From Crenobacter cavernae (lineage in GTDB: Bacteria > Pseudomonadota > Gammaproteobacteria > Burkholderiales > Chromobacteriaceae): DNA of 64,000 bases. The notes beneath the pieces are model-generated. The model searched no databases. It was not told the DNA's origin and saw only the letters and a list, made by a program, of their open reading frames with translations. A program made the translations under genes and the position numbers. The stretch spans positions 2,485,001 through 2,549,000 of the forward strand of contig NZ_CP031337.1 in assembly GCF_003355495.1 (NCBI RefSeq), in the 5' to 3' direction. Each line of letters opens with the position of its first letter. Position 1 is the first letter of the stretch. Shown here in pieces: positions 1 to 7,578 of the stretch.

Positions 1-1611
1 AAGCACGGTCTTTCGGCGGAGAGCACGTTCTATTTCAATGACCCCCAGCAGAGCGCCGCGGCCCAATGGGTCCTCGAGGTCGCGACCACGATGTCGGCCA
101 TCGTCGGCGACGGTACCACCACCACGGCGATCCTGACACGCACTATGTATGCGCAGAGCCTACTCGCGCTCGCGCAGGGCCATGATCCCCAGAGCCTGAA
201 GACCGGGATCGACCGGGCGGTGGACGCTGTCGTGAAAGCGCTGAGGAAACTGTCGCACCCCGTGCAGGAACCCAAGGAAATCGCCAGGGTGGCGACGATG
301 GCGGCCGGCGCGGATGCCTCGCTTAGCGCCATTATCGACCGGGCTATGGCGCAGGTAGGGCCAGAGGGCGCGATCGCCGTCGGCGAGTCAGGGGAGCAGG
401 AAACCACACTCGAAATAGTCACCGGCATGCGCTTCGACCGGGGTTATCGCTCGCCGTATTTCATCACCGACGTGGATCGGCGGGAGGTAGTGTTCGATTT
501 CACCTATATCCTCCTGATCGATGGCAGGCTCTCGGAGGGGCCTGCGCTCATGCCAGTCCTGAACCAAGTGGTGCAGACAGGCCAGTCTCTCCTCGTGATC
601 GCAGAAGACATCGACGGCGAGGCCCTGGCGACGCTCGTCGTCCAGAAGCTCACGGGCCAGGCCAAGGTTTGCGCCGTCAAGGCGCCTGGGTTCGGGGATC
701 GCCGCAAGGCCATGCTGGCCGATATCGCCATCCTCACTGGCGGCCAGGTCATCTCAGGGACGACGGCGCTTATGAACGCCAGCTTTGCAGAGCTGGGGCA
801 GGCGCGACGGGTGATCGTGGACGTTGACAACACCAGCCTTATCGAGGGCAGGGGTCCGGTACGCGCCATCGAGGCGCGGATCGCCGAGCTAGATACGGCT
901 ATCGCTCAGAGCCGTAGCGACTACGACATCGAAAAAATACGGGAGCGCAGGGCCAAACTGGTCACCGGCGTCGCCGTCATCCACTGCGGGACAGCCTCCG
1001 AAGCCGACATGAAAAACACGCGAGCGCTCTTGGATGACGTGCTCAACGCCATCGAAGCCGCTAAAGAGGAAGGCACGGTGCCTGGCGGAGGCGTGGCCCT
1101 GATTCGCGCGCAGGCGGCGCTGGATGGCCTGCCGATGAATAACGAGGCAGAACAAGCCGGCGTCGAGGTCGTACGCCAAGCCCTGGAGGAGCCGTGCGGC
1201 TGGATTGCCAGCAATGTCGGCGTGGACCGTGCGGTGGCGCTGGACACGATCAAGAGCGCTCACGGCGCACACGGCCTCAATGCTGCCACACACCGGTATG
1301 AGAATTTGACGCGGGCCGGCATCGTCGACCTCACCAAGGCCGTCCGCATCGCTTTGGAAACCGCTGCGTCCGCAGCATGGCTGCTGTTGACCGACGATAG
1401 GGTTTTGACGCAGTCGAAGCCAATAGTTGGTCCAGCCGGCCCATCAGCGGCACCCAGCGCGACGGCGTCCCACGTGGAGGTGCCATCCTGTCGCGCCTGC
1501 GGGAAGCCGATGCGACCAGGAGAAAAGTTCTGCACGTCCTGTGGGGCGAAGGCGGTCCTTGCCGACTCGACGGTGGCGCCAGGCGCGGGGGCGGTCCGCG
1601 CCCAGGAGTAG
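1..1611 (+). CDS. GroEL-type chaperonin with C-terminal zinc ribbon (5' end outside window)
   Basis: The reading frame is open from base 1 and aligns with GroEL from just before the ATP site, so the N-terminal ~60 residues lie upstream of the window. Seen: the nucleotide motif GDGTTTT (about 109-129), the apical region, a LLDDVLNA segment matching the equatorial DD catalytic pair, and the conserved EEGTVPGGGVALIR stretch. ATP-driven folding activity is therefore plausible. Instead of the usual GGM-rich tail, the protein ends in a linker and a four-cysteine ribbon (CRACG...FCTSCG, about 1489-1545). Divergence from housekeeping GroEL and the lack of a groES in view suggest a specialised paralogue. 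The stop is TAG at 1609-1611, and the same frame continues into a second ribbon and a sliding-clamp module. Confidence 0.9.
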   Translation, partial: KHGLSAESTFYFNDPQQSAAAQWVLEVATTMSAIVGDGTTTTAILTRTMYAQSLLALAQGHDPQSLKTGIDRAVDAVVKALRKLSHPVQEPKEIARVATMAAGADASLSAIIDRAMAQVGPEGAIAVGESGEQETTLEIVTGMRFDRGYRSPYFITDVDRREVVFDFTYILLIDGRLSEGPALMPVLNQVVQTGQSLLVIAEDIDGEALATLVVQKLTGQAKVCAVKAPGFGDRRKAMLADIAILTGGQVISGTTALMNASFAELGQARRVIVDVDNTSLIEGRGPVRAIEARIAELDTAIAQSRSDYDIEKIRERRAKLVTGVAVIHCGTASEADMKNTRALLDDVLNAIEAAKEEGTVPGGGVALIRAQAALDGLPMNNEAEQAGVEVVRQALEEPCGWIASNVGVDRAVALDTIKSAHGAHGLNAATHRYENLTRAGIVDLTKAVRIALETAASAAWLLLTDDRVLTQSKPIVGPAGPSAAPSATASHVEVPSCRACGKPMRPGEKFCTSCGAKAVLADSTVAPGAGAVRAQE

Positions 1612-2444
1612 CCCTGTCCAGCCTGCGGGAAGCCGTTGCGAGCGGGCGCAAAATTCTGCACCTCCTGTGGGGCGAAGTGCACTCCAGCCGCATCACCGGC
1701 GGCTGAAAGCGCGGCTATTTCATTCGAGCTGCCGCAAACTGCGCTGAAGAGAATGCTCGCGATGGTGCAGTACGCCATGGGGACAGACGTAGTAGGGCCA
1801 CGGGAGGTCTTGAACGGGCTGCTGATGGTCGTCGATTCGCGCGAACTGCGGGTCATTGCGACCGACGGTCATCGTCTAGCGATGGCAACGCATCCGGTAA
1901 GCGCCCAAGAGGCGATCAGTCAGAAGATTGTGCTTGCGCGCAACACGGTCGTCGAACTGATGGAGTTGCTCGCCCAGCGCGACACCCCCGTCGCCATCGA
2001 TATCTCGCCGCGCCAGGTTCGCTTCCGGGTCGATGGAAGGTCATCGGCGTCTGAACCGGTCGACCGCGAGTTTCCCGACTACCAGAGCTTCATCTCGAGT
2101 CATCGCGCGAATGTTATGCGCATCAATAGGCAAGCCCTCGCGCAGGCGCTGAAACGCACGAGCCGCGACGAACCCTGCGGTGTGCAGTGGGTGCTCAACG
2201 AGAACAGTCTGGTCCTCAGCCGAGCGGACGCGAATCCCCGGGAGCGCAAGAAGAGCTGCCAATCATCTACCACGGGGCCGCCCTGCGCGTCGGCTTCAAT
2301 GCCCGGTATCTGCTCGATGCGCTGAACAGTCTGGATGGCGATGAGGTCGAGGTCGCGCTGGGCGATGCCCAGTCCAGCGCCTTGCTTACCCTTCCTGGTC
2401 GCCAGGATTTCAAATATGTCGTGATGCCGATGCGCTTGGACTAG
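1612..2444 (+). pseudogene. Zinc ribbon fused to DNA polymerase III beta-clamp domains 2-3, frame interrupted
   Basis: Directly after the chaperonin stop, in the same frame, comes a ribbon (CPACG...FCTSCG, about 1615-1665). It is followed by a segment matching the beta sliding clamp (DnaN) from its second domain onward: ATDGHRLAMATHP, then FPDYQSF. The frame ends at 2325, but the clamp C-terminus (VGFNARYLLDALNSL, then YVVMPMRL) continues in another frame to 2444, so there is a one-base shift around 2235-2255. Clamp domain 1 is absent and the ribbon sits in its place. The only possible start inside the frame is TTG at 1636, which would cut the ribbon, so the piece was probably made as part of the upstream protein. 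It may be decaying, or the two breaks may be sequencing errors. Confidence 0.75.
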
Positions 2445-2491
2445 GCGACAGCTTAGTGTCGGTCAACAGGCGTGGTCGCGGGTGAGCCCTC

Positions 2492-2737
2492 ATGAAAAGG
2501 CGCTTCAAGCAATGCCTGAGCTGCTTGTCGGCGGCAGCGGATGTGTACACGGTTCCGCTTGCCGCCGCGGTGATCGGCTGGCTGATCGGCGCAGAATTCG
2601 CGCTTCAGATGCTCGACTGGATCGGTTTCGAACCCAGTTCTCGCCTGGCCTTGGCCGAGTCAGCGCTTTTCGTGTATGGCACGCAGATGGCCATAGCTGC
2701 GCTTCTGTTCGTCATCGCCAAGCGCTACTTCGCTTAG
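2492..2737 (+). CDS. Small two-helix membrane protein, unknown function
   Basis: An 81-residue protein starting at an ATG 48 bases after the clamp fragment. Two hydrophobic segments (about residues 17-40 and 56-78) predict a membrane hairpin, and a CLSC pair lies at residues 8-11 before the first helix. It ends 19 bases before the ribbon-ankyrin gene on the same strand, so it is probably co-transcribed with the zinc-ribbon cluster. I do not recognise the family. Confidence 0.6.
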   Translation: MKRRFKQCLSCLSAAADVYTVPLAAAVIGWLIGAEFALQMLDWIGFEPSSRLALAESALFVYGTQMAIAALLFVIAKRYFA

Positions 2738-2756
2738 GAAGGGGAGATTTCGTCGT

Positions 2757-3686
2757 ATGAGATGCGAGAAATGCCAGTCGGAGCTCAGCCCAGACGCGCG
2801 CTTTTGCAGTGCCTGCGGGCACCCTGTAACCGCGGTCGCCACGCTGCCTTCCGATTCGGTGGTCTGCCCAGCCTGCGGCTCCAGGCGGCCGGCCGACGAG
2901 CGTTTTTGCGGCGAATGTGGGCAAGCCCTACAAAGTGCTGCGCCGCAGTCCCAACCACCAGCCCCAAGCCCGGGCGCGAATGCGAATGCGAAGCGTCGCC
3001 GTTGGCCATACGCGTTGGCAGCCATCGTGAGCATCGTAGTGCTCGGCGGGCTGGGTTTCATGGGCTATAGGGTTTTCCTAGGGTATTTCTCAGGCGCGTT
3101 GGCAACAATCGTGAGCATCGCAGTGCTCGGCGGGCTGGGTTTCATGGCCTATAGGTTTTTCCCAGGGCATGGGTATTTCTTAGGCGCGTTGGCAACCATC
3201 GCGGGCATCGCCGTGCTCGGCGGGCTGGGTCTCATGGGGTACCGGTTTTTCCTGGAGCAGAAAGAGGAGCCGTTTGCCTATTATCTGCCGGAGGAAAATA
3301 CGCCGGAGGAGCGTTTCCTTGCCGCTGCACGGATGGGTGAAACCGCCGCGATAAAATCATTCTTGGCCGACGGGATGGACCCTAATCTAAGAAGCGGGCC
3401 TGACGAAATGACGGCCTTAATGGTGGCGGCGACATTCGGCGAGACCGAGGCGGTACAAGCTTTGATCGCCGGCGGGGCCGATGTGAATGCGCAGATGGGC
3501 GCCGGTTGGACTGCCTTGAAGTGGGCGGCATTCAATGGACGCACCGAGACGGTGCAAGCCCTGATTGCCGCCGGGGCCGATGTGAATGCGAAAGGGTATC
3601 GTGGTCACACCGCCCTGATCGCTGCCAGAGCGAATGGGCACACGGAAGTCGTGCGTATTCTCCAAGAGGCCGGCGCCAAGGAATAA
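2757..3686 (+). CDS. Double zinc ribbon, three-fold membrane repeat and ankyrin-repeat protein
   Basis: 309 residues; ATG preceded by AAGGGGAG. Order of parts: ribbon 1 (Cys 3, 6, 17, 20), ribbon 2 (Cys 37, 40, 51, 54), a Pro/Ala-rich linker, and three near-identical hydrophobic segments of the type VLGGLGFMGYRF (about residues 85-170). These come from tandem DNA repeats starting near 3015, 3099 and 3189. Four ankyrin units follow (about 185-309), carrying the usual GGADVNA and GHTALIAA signatures. The ankyrin part should bind protein and the ribbons could bind a shared partner. The first ribbon is nearly the same as that of the WD40 protein downstream. Topology is uncertain because three helices place the two ends on opposite sides of the membrane. 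Confidence 0.8.
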   Translation: MRCEKCQSELSPDARFCSACGHPVTAVATLPSDSVVCPACGSRRPADERFCGECGQALQSAAPQSQPPAPSPGANANAKRRRWPYALAAIVSIVVLGGLGFMGYRVFLGYFSGALATIVSIAVLGGLGFMAYRFFPGHGYFLGALATIAGIAVLGGLGLMGYRFFLEQKEEPFAYYLPEENTPEERFLAAARMGETAAIKSFLADGMDPNLRSGPDEMTALMVAATFGETEAVQALIAGGADVNAQMGAGWTALKWAAFNGRTETVQALIAAGADVNAKGYRGHTALIAARANGHTEVVRILQEAGAKE

Positions 3687-3778
3687 TGCTGTGGGCGAAC
3701 AGCCGGCAGACCGCCGTCGCGGCGCTCATGTTTTTCAGCGCACGACGCTACCGCTCTTAACGGAAGGAGGTACTTCCC

Positions 3779-4828
3779 ATGAAATGTACCCATTGCCAGT
3801 CCGAGCTGCGCCCGGGCGACCGTTTTTGTGGCGAGTGCGGACATCCCATAGCAGCGGCTGCCGCATCAGCCCTTCGGCAGCCCGAACGCCTTACTGATAC
3901 CCCTGGCGAAATCCGCCGCTTCGAGGGGCATCAGGATGAGGTGGTAAAGGTGGCCTTCTCGGCAGACGGCCGCCAGGCCGTTTCTGCAAGCAAGGACGGC
4001 GTGATTCACGTCTGGGACGTGGAGAGCGGGCGAAACCTTCGGCGCTTGCTCGGCACGGGACCGATTTCAACCGTAGCCCTCTCGGCCGATGGCCGCCGCG
4101 CGCTCACTTTCGCCAGCGCCATGCACCTGTGGGACCTGGAGAGCGGGCAGGAAATCCGACGCTTCGCGGGGCAGGGGTACGTCATCAGTGCCGCCTTGTC
4201 GCCCGATGGTCGCCAGGCCCTCTTCGACGACAGGAACAACGCCATTCGCTTGTGGGATCTGGAGAGAGGGCGCGAACTGCGCTGCCTCGAGGGCCATACG
4301 AGTCCGGTAGAGTGCGTGACCTTCTCGCCGGATGGGCGCTATGGCCTGTCGGGCGCCATGGAGCCTGACTACGCTCATGCGGTCATCCTGTGGGACCTGG
4401 AGAGCGGACGCGAACTGCGTCGCCCAGAGCGATTGATGACGCTGGCTGCCGACGTTGCCTTCTCACCGGATGGCCGCCGTGCTCTTGCCGGCACCTTGGA
4501 TTGCAACGTGTACCTGTGGGAGGTGGAGAGTGGTTACGAGCTTCGCCATTATGAAGGGCACGCGGGCAATGTCTTCTGCGTCGCCTTCTCGCCGGACGGC
4601 CAGCGTTTCCTCTCAGGCAGCGGCACTGACGCCTACGACGACGAGATGTTGAGTGACTTGGGCGTCGATAACACGGTTCGCCTCTGGGACGCGGAAAGGC
4701 AGCGTGAGATCCATCGTTTCGAAGGGCATCAGGGCAACGTCAATTGCGTGGCCTTTTCTCCCGATGGCCGCTACGCCCTCTCCGGCAGCAGCGATAAGAC
4801 CGTGCGCCTCTGGAGCCTTCCGAAGTAA
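3779..4828 (+). CDS. Zinc ribbon plus seven-blade WD40 propeller
   Basis: 349 residues with a strong ribosome site (GGAAGGAGG) before the ATG. The N-terminal ribbon (Cys 3, 6, 17, 20) matches the neighbour's ribbon closely. Seven WD40 units follow from about residue 45, each with SPDGR and LWDLES-type signatures (the first ends HVWDVES, the last VRLWSLPK), enough to close one propeller. The sixth unit holds an acidic insertion (DAYDDEM). WD40 propellers are protein-interaction platforms, and no enzymatic domain is seen. It is last in the run of ribbon-tagged genes, so it may be the target-recognition or scaffold part of that set. Confidence 0.85.
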   Translation: MKCTHCQSELRPGDRFCGECGHPIAAAAASALRQPERLTDTPGEIRRFEGHQDEVVKVAFSADGRQAVSASKDGVIHVWDVESGRNLRRLLGTGPISTVALSADGRRALTFASAMHLWDLESGQEIRRFAGQGYVISAALSPDGRQALFDDRNNAIRLWDLERGRELRCLEGHTSPVECVTFSPDGRYGLSGAMEPDYAHAVILWDLESGRELRRPERLMTLAADVAFSPDGRRALAGTLDCNVYLWEVESGYELRHYEGHAGNVFCVAFSPDGQRFLSGSGTDAYDDEMLSDLGVDNTVRLWDAERQREIHRFEGHQGNVNCVAFSPDGRYALSGSSDKTVRLWSLPK

Positions 4829-5046
4829 GCCAGTTTTCGTGTCGTCGCGAATCGGAACCTCGTAATGGCGACGTCATTGAATCAGCCTTCGACTGCGATT
4901 GGGCAGTTGCTGATATGCGCCTTGGTATTGTCAGACTGACGGATCAAGCTCAAGGTGGGAGAGCTTTCAAAGCGCATACGATCCCAGTGTAGCCATTCAC
5001 TCCCCCGGCACTGCGGTGTGTGTTCTCTTGGGTGACGACACCTGCA
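4829..5046. other. Intergenic stretch after the zinc-ribbon cluster
   Basis: About 220 bases with no convincing coding frame or strong hairpin. It separates the accessory cluster (plus strand) from the core gene msrB (minus strand) and is a candidate island boundary. Confidence 0.5.
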
Positions 5047-5451
5047 CTACAACTCACGCGCCGGGCTGAACGTGAGCGCCAGCGAATTGATACAGTAACG
5101 TTCGCCCGTCGGCTCGGGGCCGTCGGGGAAGACGTGGCCCAGGTGGGCGTCGCAGCGCGCGCAACGCACCTCGGTGCGGATCATGCCGTGGCTGGTGTCG
5201 CGGATGCGCGTAATGCTGTCGGGGACGGCTTCTTCCCAGAAGCTCGGCCAACCGCAGCCGGCGTCGAACTTGGTGTCGGAGTGGAACAGCAGCGCGTCGC
5301 AGCAGACGCAGTGGTAATCGCCGCTTTCGGCGCGCCGGTAGTATTCGCCGGTGAACGGGCGCTCGGTGCCGGCCTCGCGTGTCACGTGGTATTGGTCGGG
5401 GCTCAGTTGGGCGCGCCATTCGGCGTCGCTCCTGACGATCTTGTCGCTCAT
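5047..5451 (-). CDS. msrB: Peptide-methionine (R)-S-oxide reductase MsrB
   Basis: 134 residues from the ATG at 5451 (MSDKIVRSDAEW); a longer frame upstream has no family similarity. It reduces methionine-R-sulfoxide in proteins. Seen: HCVCCDALLF and RCARCDAHLGH (two CxxC pairs binding structural zinc), GCGWPSFWE, and the catalytic RYCINSLAL near the C-terminus. The length is normal for a stand-alone MsrB. It is likely cytoplasmic, as no signal peptide is present. Confidence 0.95.
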   Translation of the reverse strand: MSDKIVRSDAEWRAQLSPDQYHVTREAGTERPFTGEYYRRAESGDYHCVCCDALLFHSDTKFDAGCGWPSFWEEAVPDSITRIRDTSHGMIRTEVRCARCDAHLGHVFPDGPEPTGERYCINSLALTFSPAREL

Positions 5452-5509
5452 TGTAGGATCCTGGAAAGTTCGGGATGACGTCCGGTTGGCCGCGGTGCGT
5501 CCCGCTAGC

Positions 5510-6151
5510 TTACAGCTCGTCGTGCGCGCCTTCGAGGTGGCGGGTGTCGGCCCAGGCTTCGAGTTCCCATTCCCCATGCGCATAGCACAGCCAGTTGAAC
5601 GCGGCGTTCGGCAGCGCGAAGTCGCGCGGGCTCGACAGCGCTGCGCCGCTGGCGAGCCGGTGCGCGACGTCGAGTACGCCGCCGTGGCTGACGACGAGGA
5701 TGGTGCCGCCCGGGTGGCGCCCGGCGAGCGTGGCCAGCGCGTCCTCCACGCGGCCGGACAGCGTTTGCAGGCTTTCGCCGCCGGCCGGGGTGAAGTCGGG
5801 CACGCGCGCCTTGAGCCGGAGGTGGTCGTCGGGGTAGCGTGCGGCGATCTCGTCGTAGGTTAGCCCCTGCAGCCGGCCGTAGTGCCGCTCGCGTAGCGCG
5901 CTGAAACTCTGCGCCGGCAGCGACAGCGCGTTGGCGGCCGGTTCGGCGGTCTGGCGCGTGCGGGTGAGGTCGCTGGTGTAGATCGCGTCGAAGCGGTGGC
6001 GGTGGGCGAGGTGTTTCGCGACTTCGCGGGCCTGTGCATGGCCGCGCGCATTGAGCGGGCGGTCCAGGTGGCCCTGTATCCGGCGTTCGGTGTTCCAGTC
6101 GGTTTCGCCGTGGCGGATCAGGCAGAAGCGGGTAGGATATTTATGGTGCAT
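5510..6151 (-). CDS. Histidine phosphatase (phosphoglycerate-mutase superfamily)
   Basis: 213 residues. The N-terminal LIRHGETDWN is the catalytic RHG motif carrying the phosphorylated histidine, and the second histidine lies in VVSHGGVLD. Glu in LRERHYGRLQG completes the active site. Family members act as phosphatases on small phospho-compounds (CobC/GpmB-like), and the substrate cannot be told from the sequence. It is transcribed with msrB on the minus strand, 58 bases upstream of it. Confidence 0.9.
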   Translation of the reverse strand: MHHKYPTRFCLIRHGETDWNTERRIQGHLDRPLNARGHAQAREVAKHLAHRHRFDAIYTSDLTRTRQTAEPAANALSLPAQSFSALRERHYGRLQGLTYDEIAARYPDDHLRLKARVPDFTPAGGESLQTLSGRVEDALATLAGRHPGGTILVVSHGGVLDVAHRLASGAALSSPRDFALPNAAFNWLCYAHGEWELEAWADTRHLEGAHDEL

Positions 6152-6180
6152 GGCACCATTCTAGCAACGGGTTTTATGTT

Positions 6181-6202
6181 CTGCCGGGATAAAACCCGGC
6201 AG
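6181..6202. promoter_or_regulatory. Hairpin between phosphatase and crcB
   Basis: CTGCCGGG-ATAAAA-CCCGGCAG, a perfect 8-bp stem just upstream of crcB in the divergent intergenic gap. It has no T-run and does not match the fluoride riboswitch pattern. It could be a leader structure or a small operator. Confidence 0.4.
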
Positions 6203-6218
6203 GCTTTAAGGGGCAAGA

Positions 6219-6599
6219 ATGCAGTTCTGGATGGCGCTGGCAGTATTTTGCGGGGCGGGGGTAGGGGCGCTCGCGCGCTGGGCGGCGACGCTACGCTTCA
6301 ATCCGGTGTGGGAGCCGCTGCCGCTGGGCACGCTGCTGGTCAACCTCGCCGGCGGCTATCTCGTCGGCGTGGCGGTGGTGGTGTTCGGCCACCACGCCGA
6401 CTGGCCGGCCGAATGGCGTCTGGCGGCGATTACCGGTTTTCTCGGCGGCTTGACGACTTTTTCCACCTTTTCGAGCGAGGTCGTCGGCCAGCTGATGCGC
6501 GGCGAGGCAGGGCTCGCGCTGCTCACCGCCGGTCTGCACCTGGCCGGCTCGCTGCTGCTGACCTGGCTCGGCATCGTCACCGCGCGCGCCTTCATCTGA
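6219..6599 (+). CDS. crcB: Fluoride exporter CrcB/FluC
   Basis: 126 residues with four hydrophobic helices. The family signatures are present: GALARW near the N-terminus, GTLLVNLAGGYLVG, and GFLGGLTTFSTFSSE (the Phe/Ser-lined fluoride pore). The dimeric inner-membrane channel lets fluoride leave the cell. It starts after AAGGGGCAAGA. Its end overlaps the convergent AEC transporter gene by 8 bases. Confidence 0.95.
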   Translation: MQFWMALAVFCGAGVGALARWAATLRFNPVWEPLPLGTLLVNLAGGYLVGVAVVVFGHHADWPAEWRLAAITGFLGGLTTFSTFSSEVVGQLMRGEAGLALLTAGLHLAGSLLLTWLGIVTARAFI

Positions 6600-7467
6600 G
6601 CGCGATCCACAGCCCCATCGGGACGAACACCAGGCTCGCAAGGTTGCCGATCAAGACGATGGACGCCATCCGGTCCGGCTCCTGCCGGTAGTGTTCGGCC
6701 ATCAGGAAATTCAATACCGCCGGCGGCAGCGCGCCGAACAGATACATCAGGCTCGCCTGCAGCGGCGTCAGGTCGAGCCATGCGACCATCAACCAGCTTG
6801 CGGCCAGACCGGTCAGCGGGCACAGCACCGCGCCGAGCAGCCCCACTTTCCAGCCGGAAAAGCTCACGTCGACCATGCGCGCGCCGAGCGCGAACAGCAT
6901 CAGCGGGATCGACACGTCGCCGAGCATCTTCACTGCCAGCATCAGCGAGTCGGGCAGCGCGAACTTGCTCAGCCCGCAGGCGACGCCGAGTGCGCTCGCG
7001 ATCACGATCGGGTTGGTCGCGACGTGCTTGAGGCGGGTATTCCGGCTGAAGAAGTAGGCGCCGAGCGTGAAGTGCAACAGGTTGGACAGCGCAAACGGCA
7101 CGACAAAAGCGTGAAAACCGTCGCGCCCGAACGCCAAGAGCGCGAGCGGCAGCCCCATATTGCCGTTGTTGTTGAACATCATCGGCGGCAACAGCGTGCG
7201 CGGGCTAACCTTGAACGCGCGCGCCACCGGCCACGCGATCAGGCCCGACAGCAGGATCACGCCGAGTGCGGCCGGCAGCAGCCGCCACTGCGAAGCAAGG
7301 TCGAAATCGCGGGCGGCGAGCACCGAGAATACGAGGAGCGGCACGCACACCTGCATGTTCAGGCGGTTCATGGCGGTCAGGTCGGGCCGGGTCTTGCGGC
7401 TGTACAGCCAGCCGATCAGCACGATCGCAAGGACCGGCAGGATGATGGTGAGGATGCGTGCGAGCAT
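6592..7467 (-). CDS. AEC-family transporter (auxin efflux carrier type)
   Basis: About 291 residues from MLARILTIILP, chosen because family members begin with this first helix. An upstream ATG at 7497 adds ten residues with an AAGGA placed too close. The protein is hydrophobic throughout with about ten helices in two halves, and PPMMFNNNGNMGLPLALLAFG is the conserved Asn-rich crossover region. Bacterial members export or import organic acids or are uncharacterised, so the substrate is unknown here. Confidence 0.85.
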   Translation of the reverse strand: MLARILTIILPVLAIVLIGWLYSRKTRPDLTAMNRLNMQVCVPLLVFSVLAARDFDLASQWRLLPAALGVILLSGLIAWPVARAFKVSPRTLLPPMMFNNNGNMGLPLALLAFGRDGFHAFVVPFALSNLLHFTLGAYFFSRNTRLKHVATNPIVIASALGVACGLSKFALPDSLMLAVKMLGDVSIPLMLFALGARMVDVSFSGWKVGLLGAVLCPLTGLAASWLMVAWLDLTPLQASLMYLFGALPPAVLNFLMAEHYRQEPDRMASIVLIGNLASLVFVPMGLWIALR

Positions 7468-7522
7468 GCGGGAGGGGCGGTTCGGGAAAGCGGGCATTGT
7501 CCTTGAGCCTGCCGCGGCTGCC

Positions 7523-7571
7523 AAGGTTGGCCGAGGGGAGGGCGCAGCAGGCTCGGCCAACGTTGGCCGAG
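7523..7571. repeat. Three uptake-like words, two as a perfect 20-bp palindrome
   Basis: AAGGTTGGCCGAG at 7523-7535, then CTCGGCCAACGTTGGCCGAG at 7552-7571. It lies between dgt and the AEC transporter. The palindrome could act as a terminator, but it has no long T-run on either side. Confidence 0.85.
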
Positions 7572-7578
7572 CCCTGCG

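Noticed and set aside
6152..6218. Possible fluoride riboswitch before crcB
   Set aside because: The short leader has only a simple CTGCCGGG hairpin; the conserved riboswitch core and pseudoknot segments are absent.
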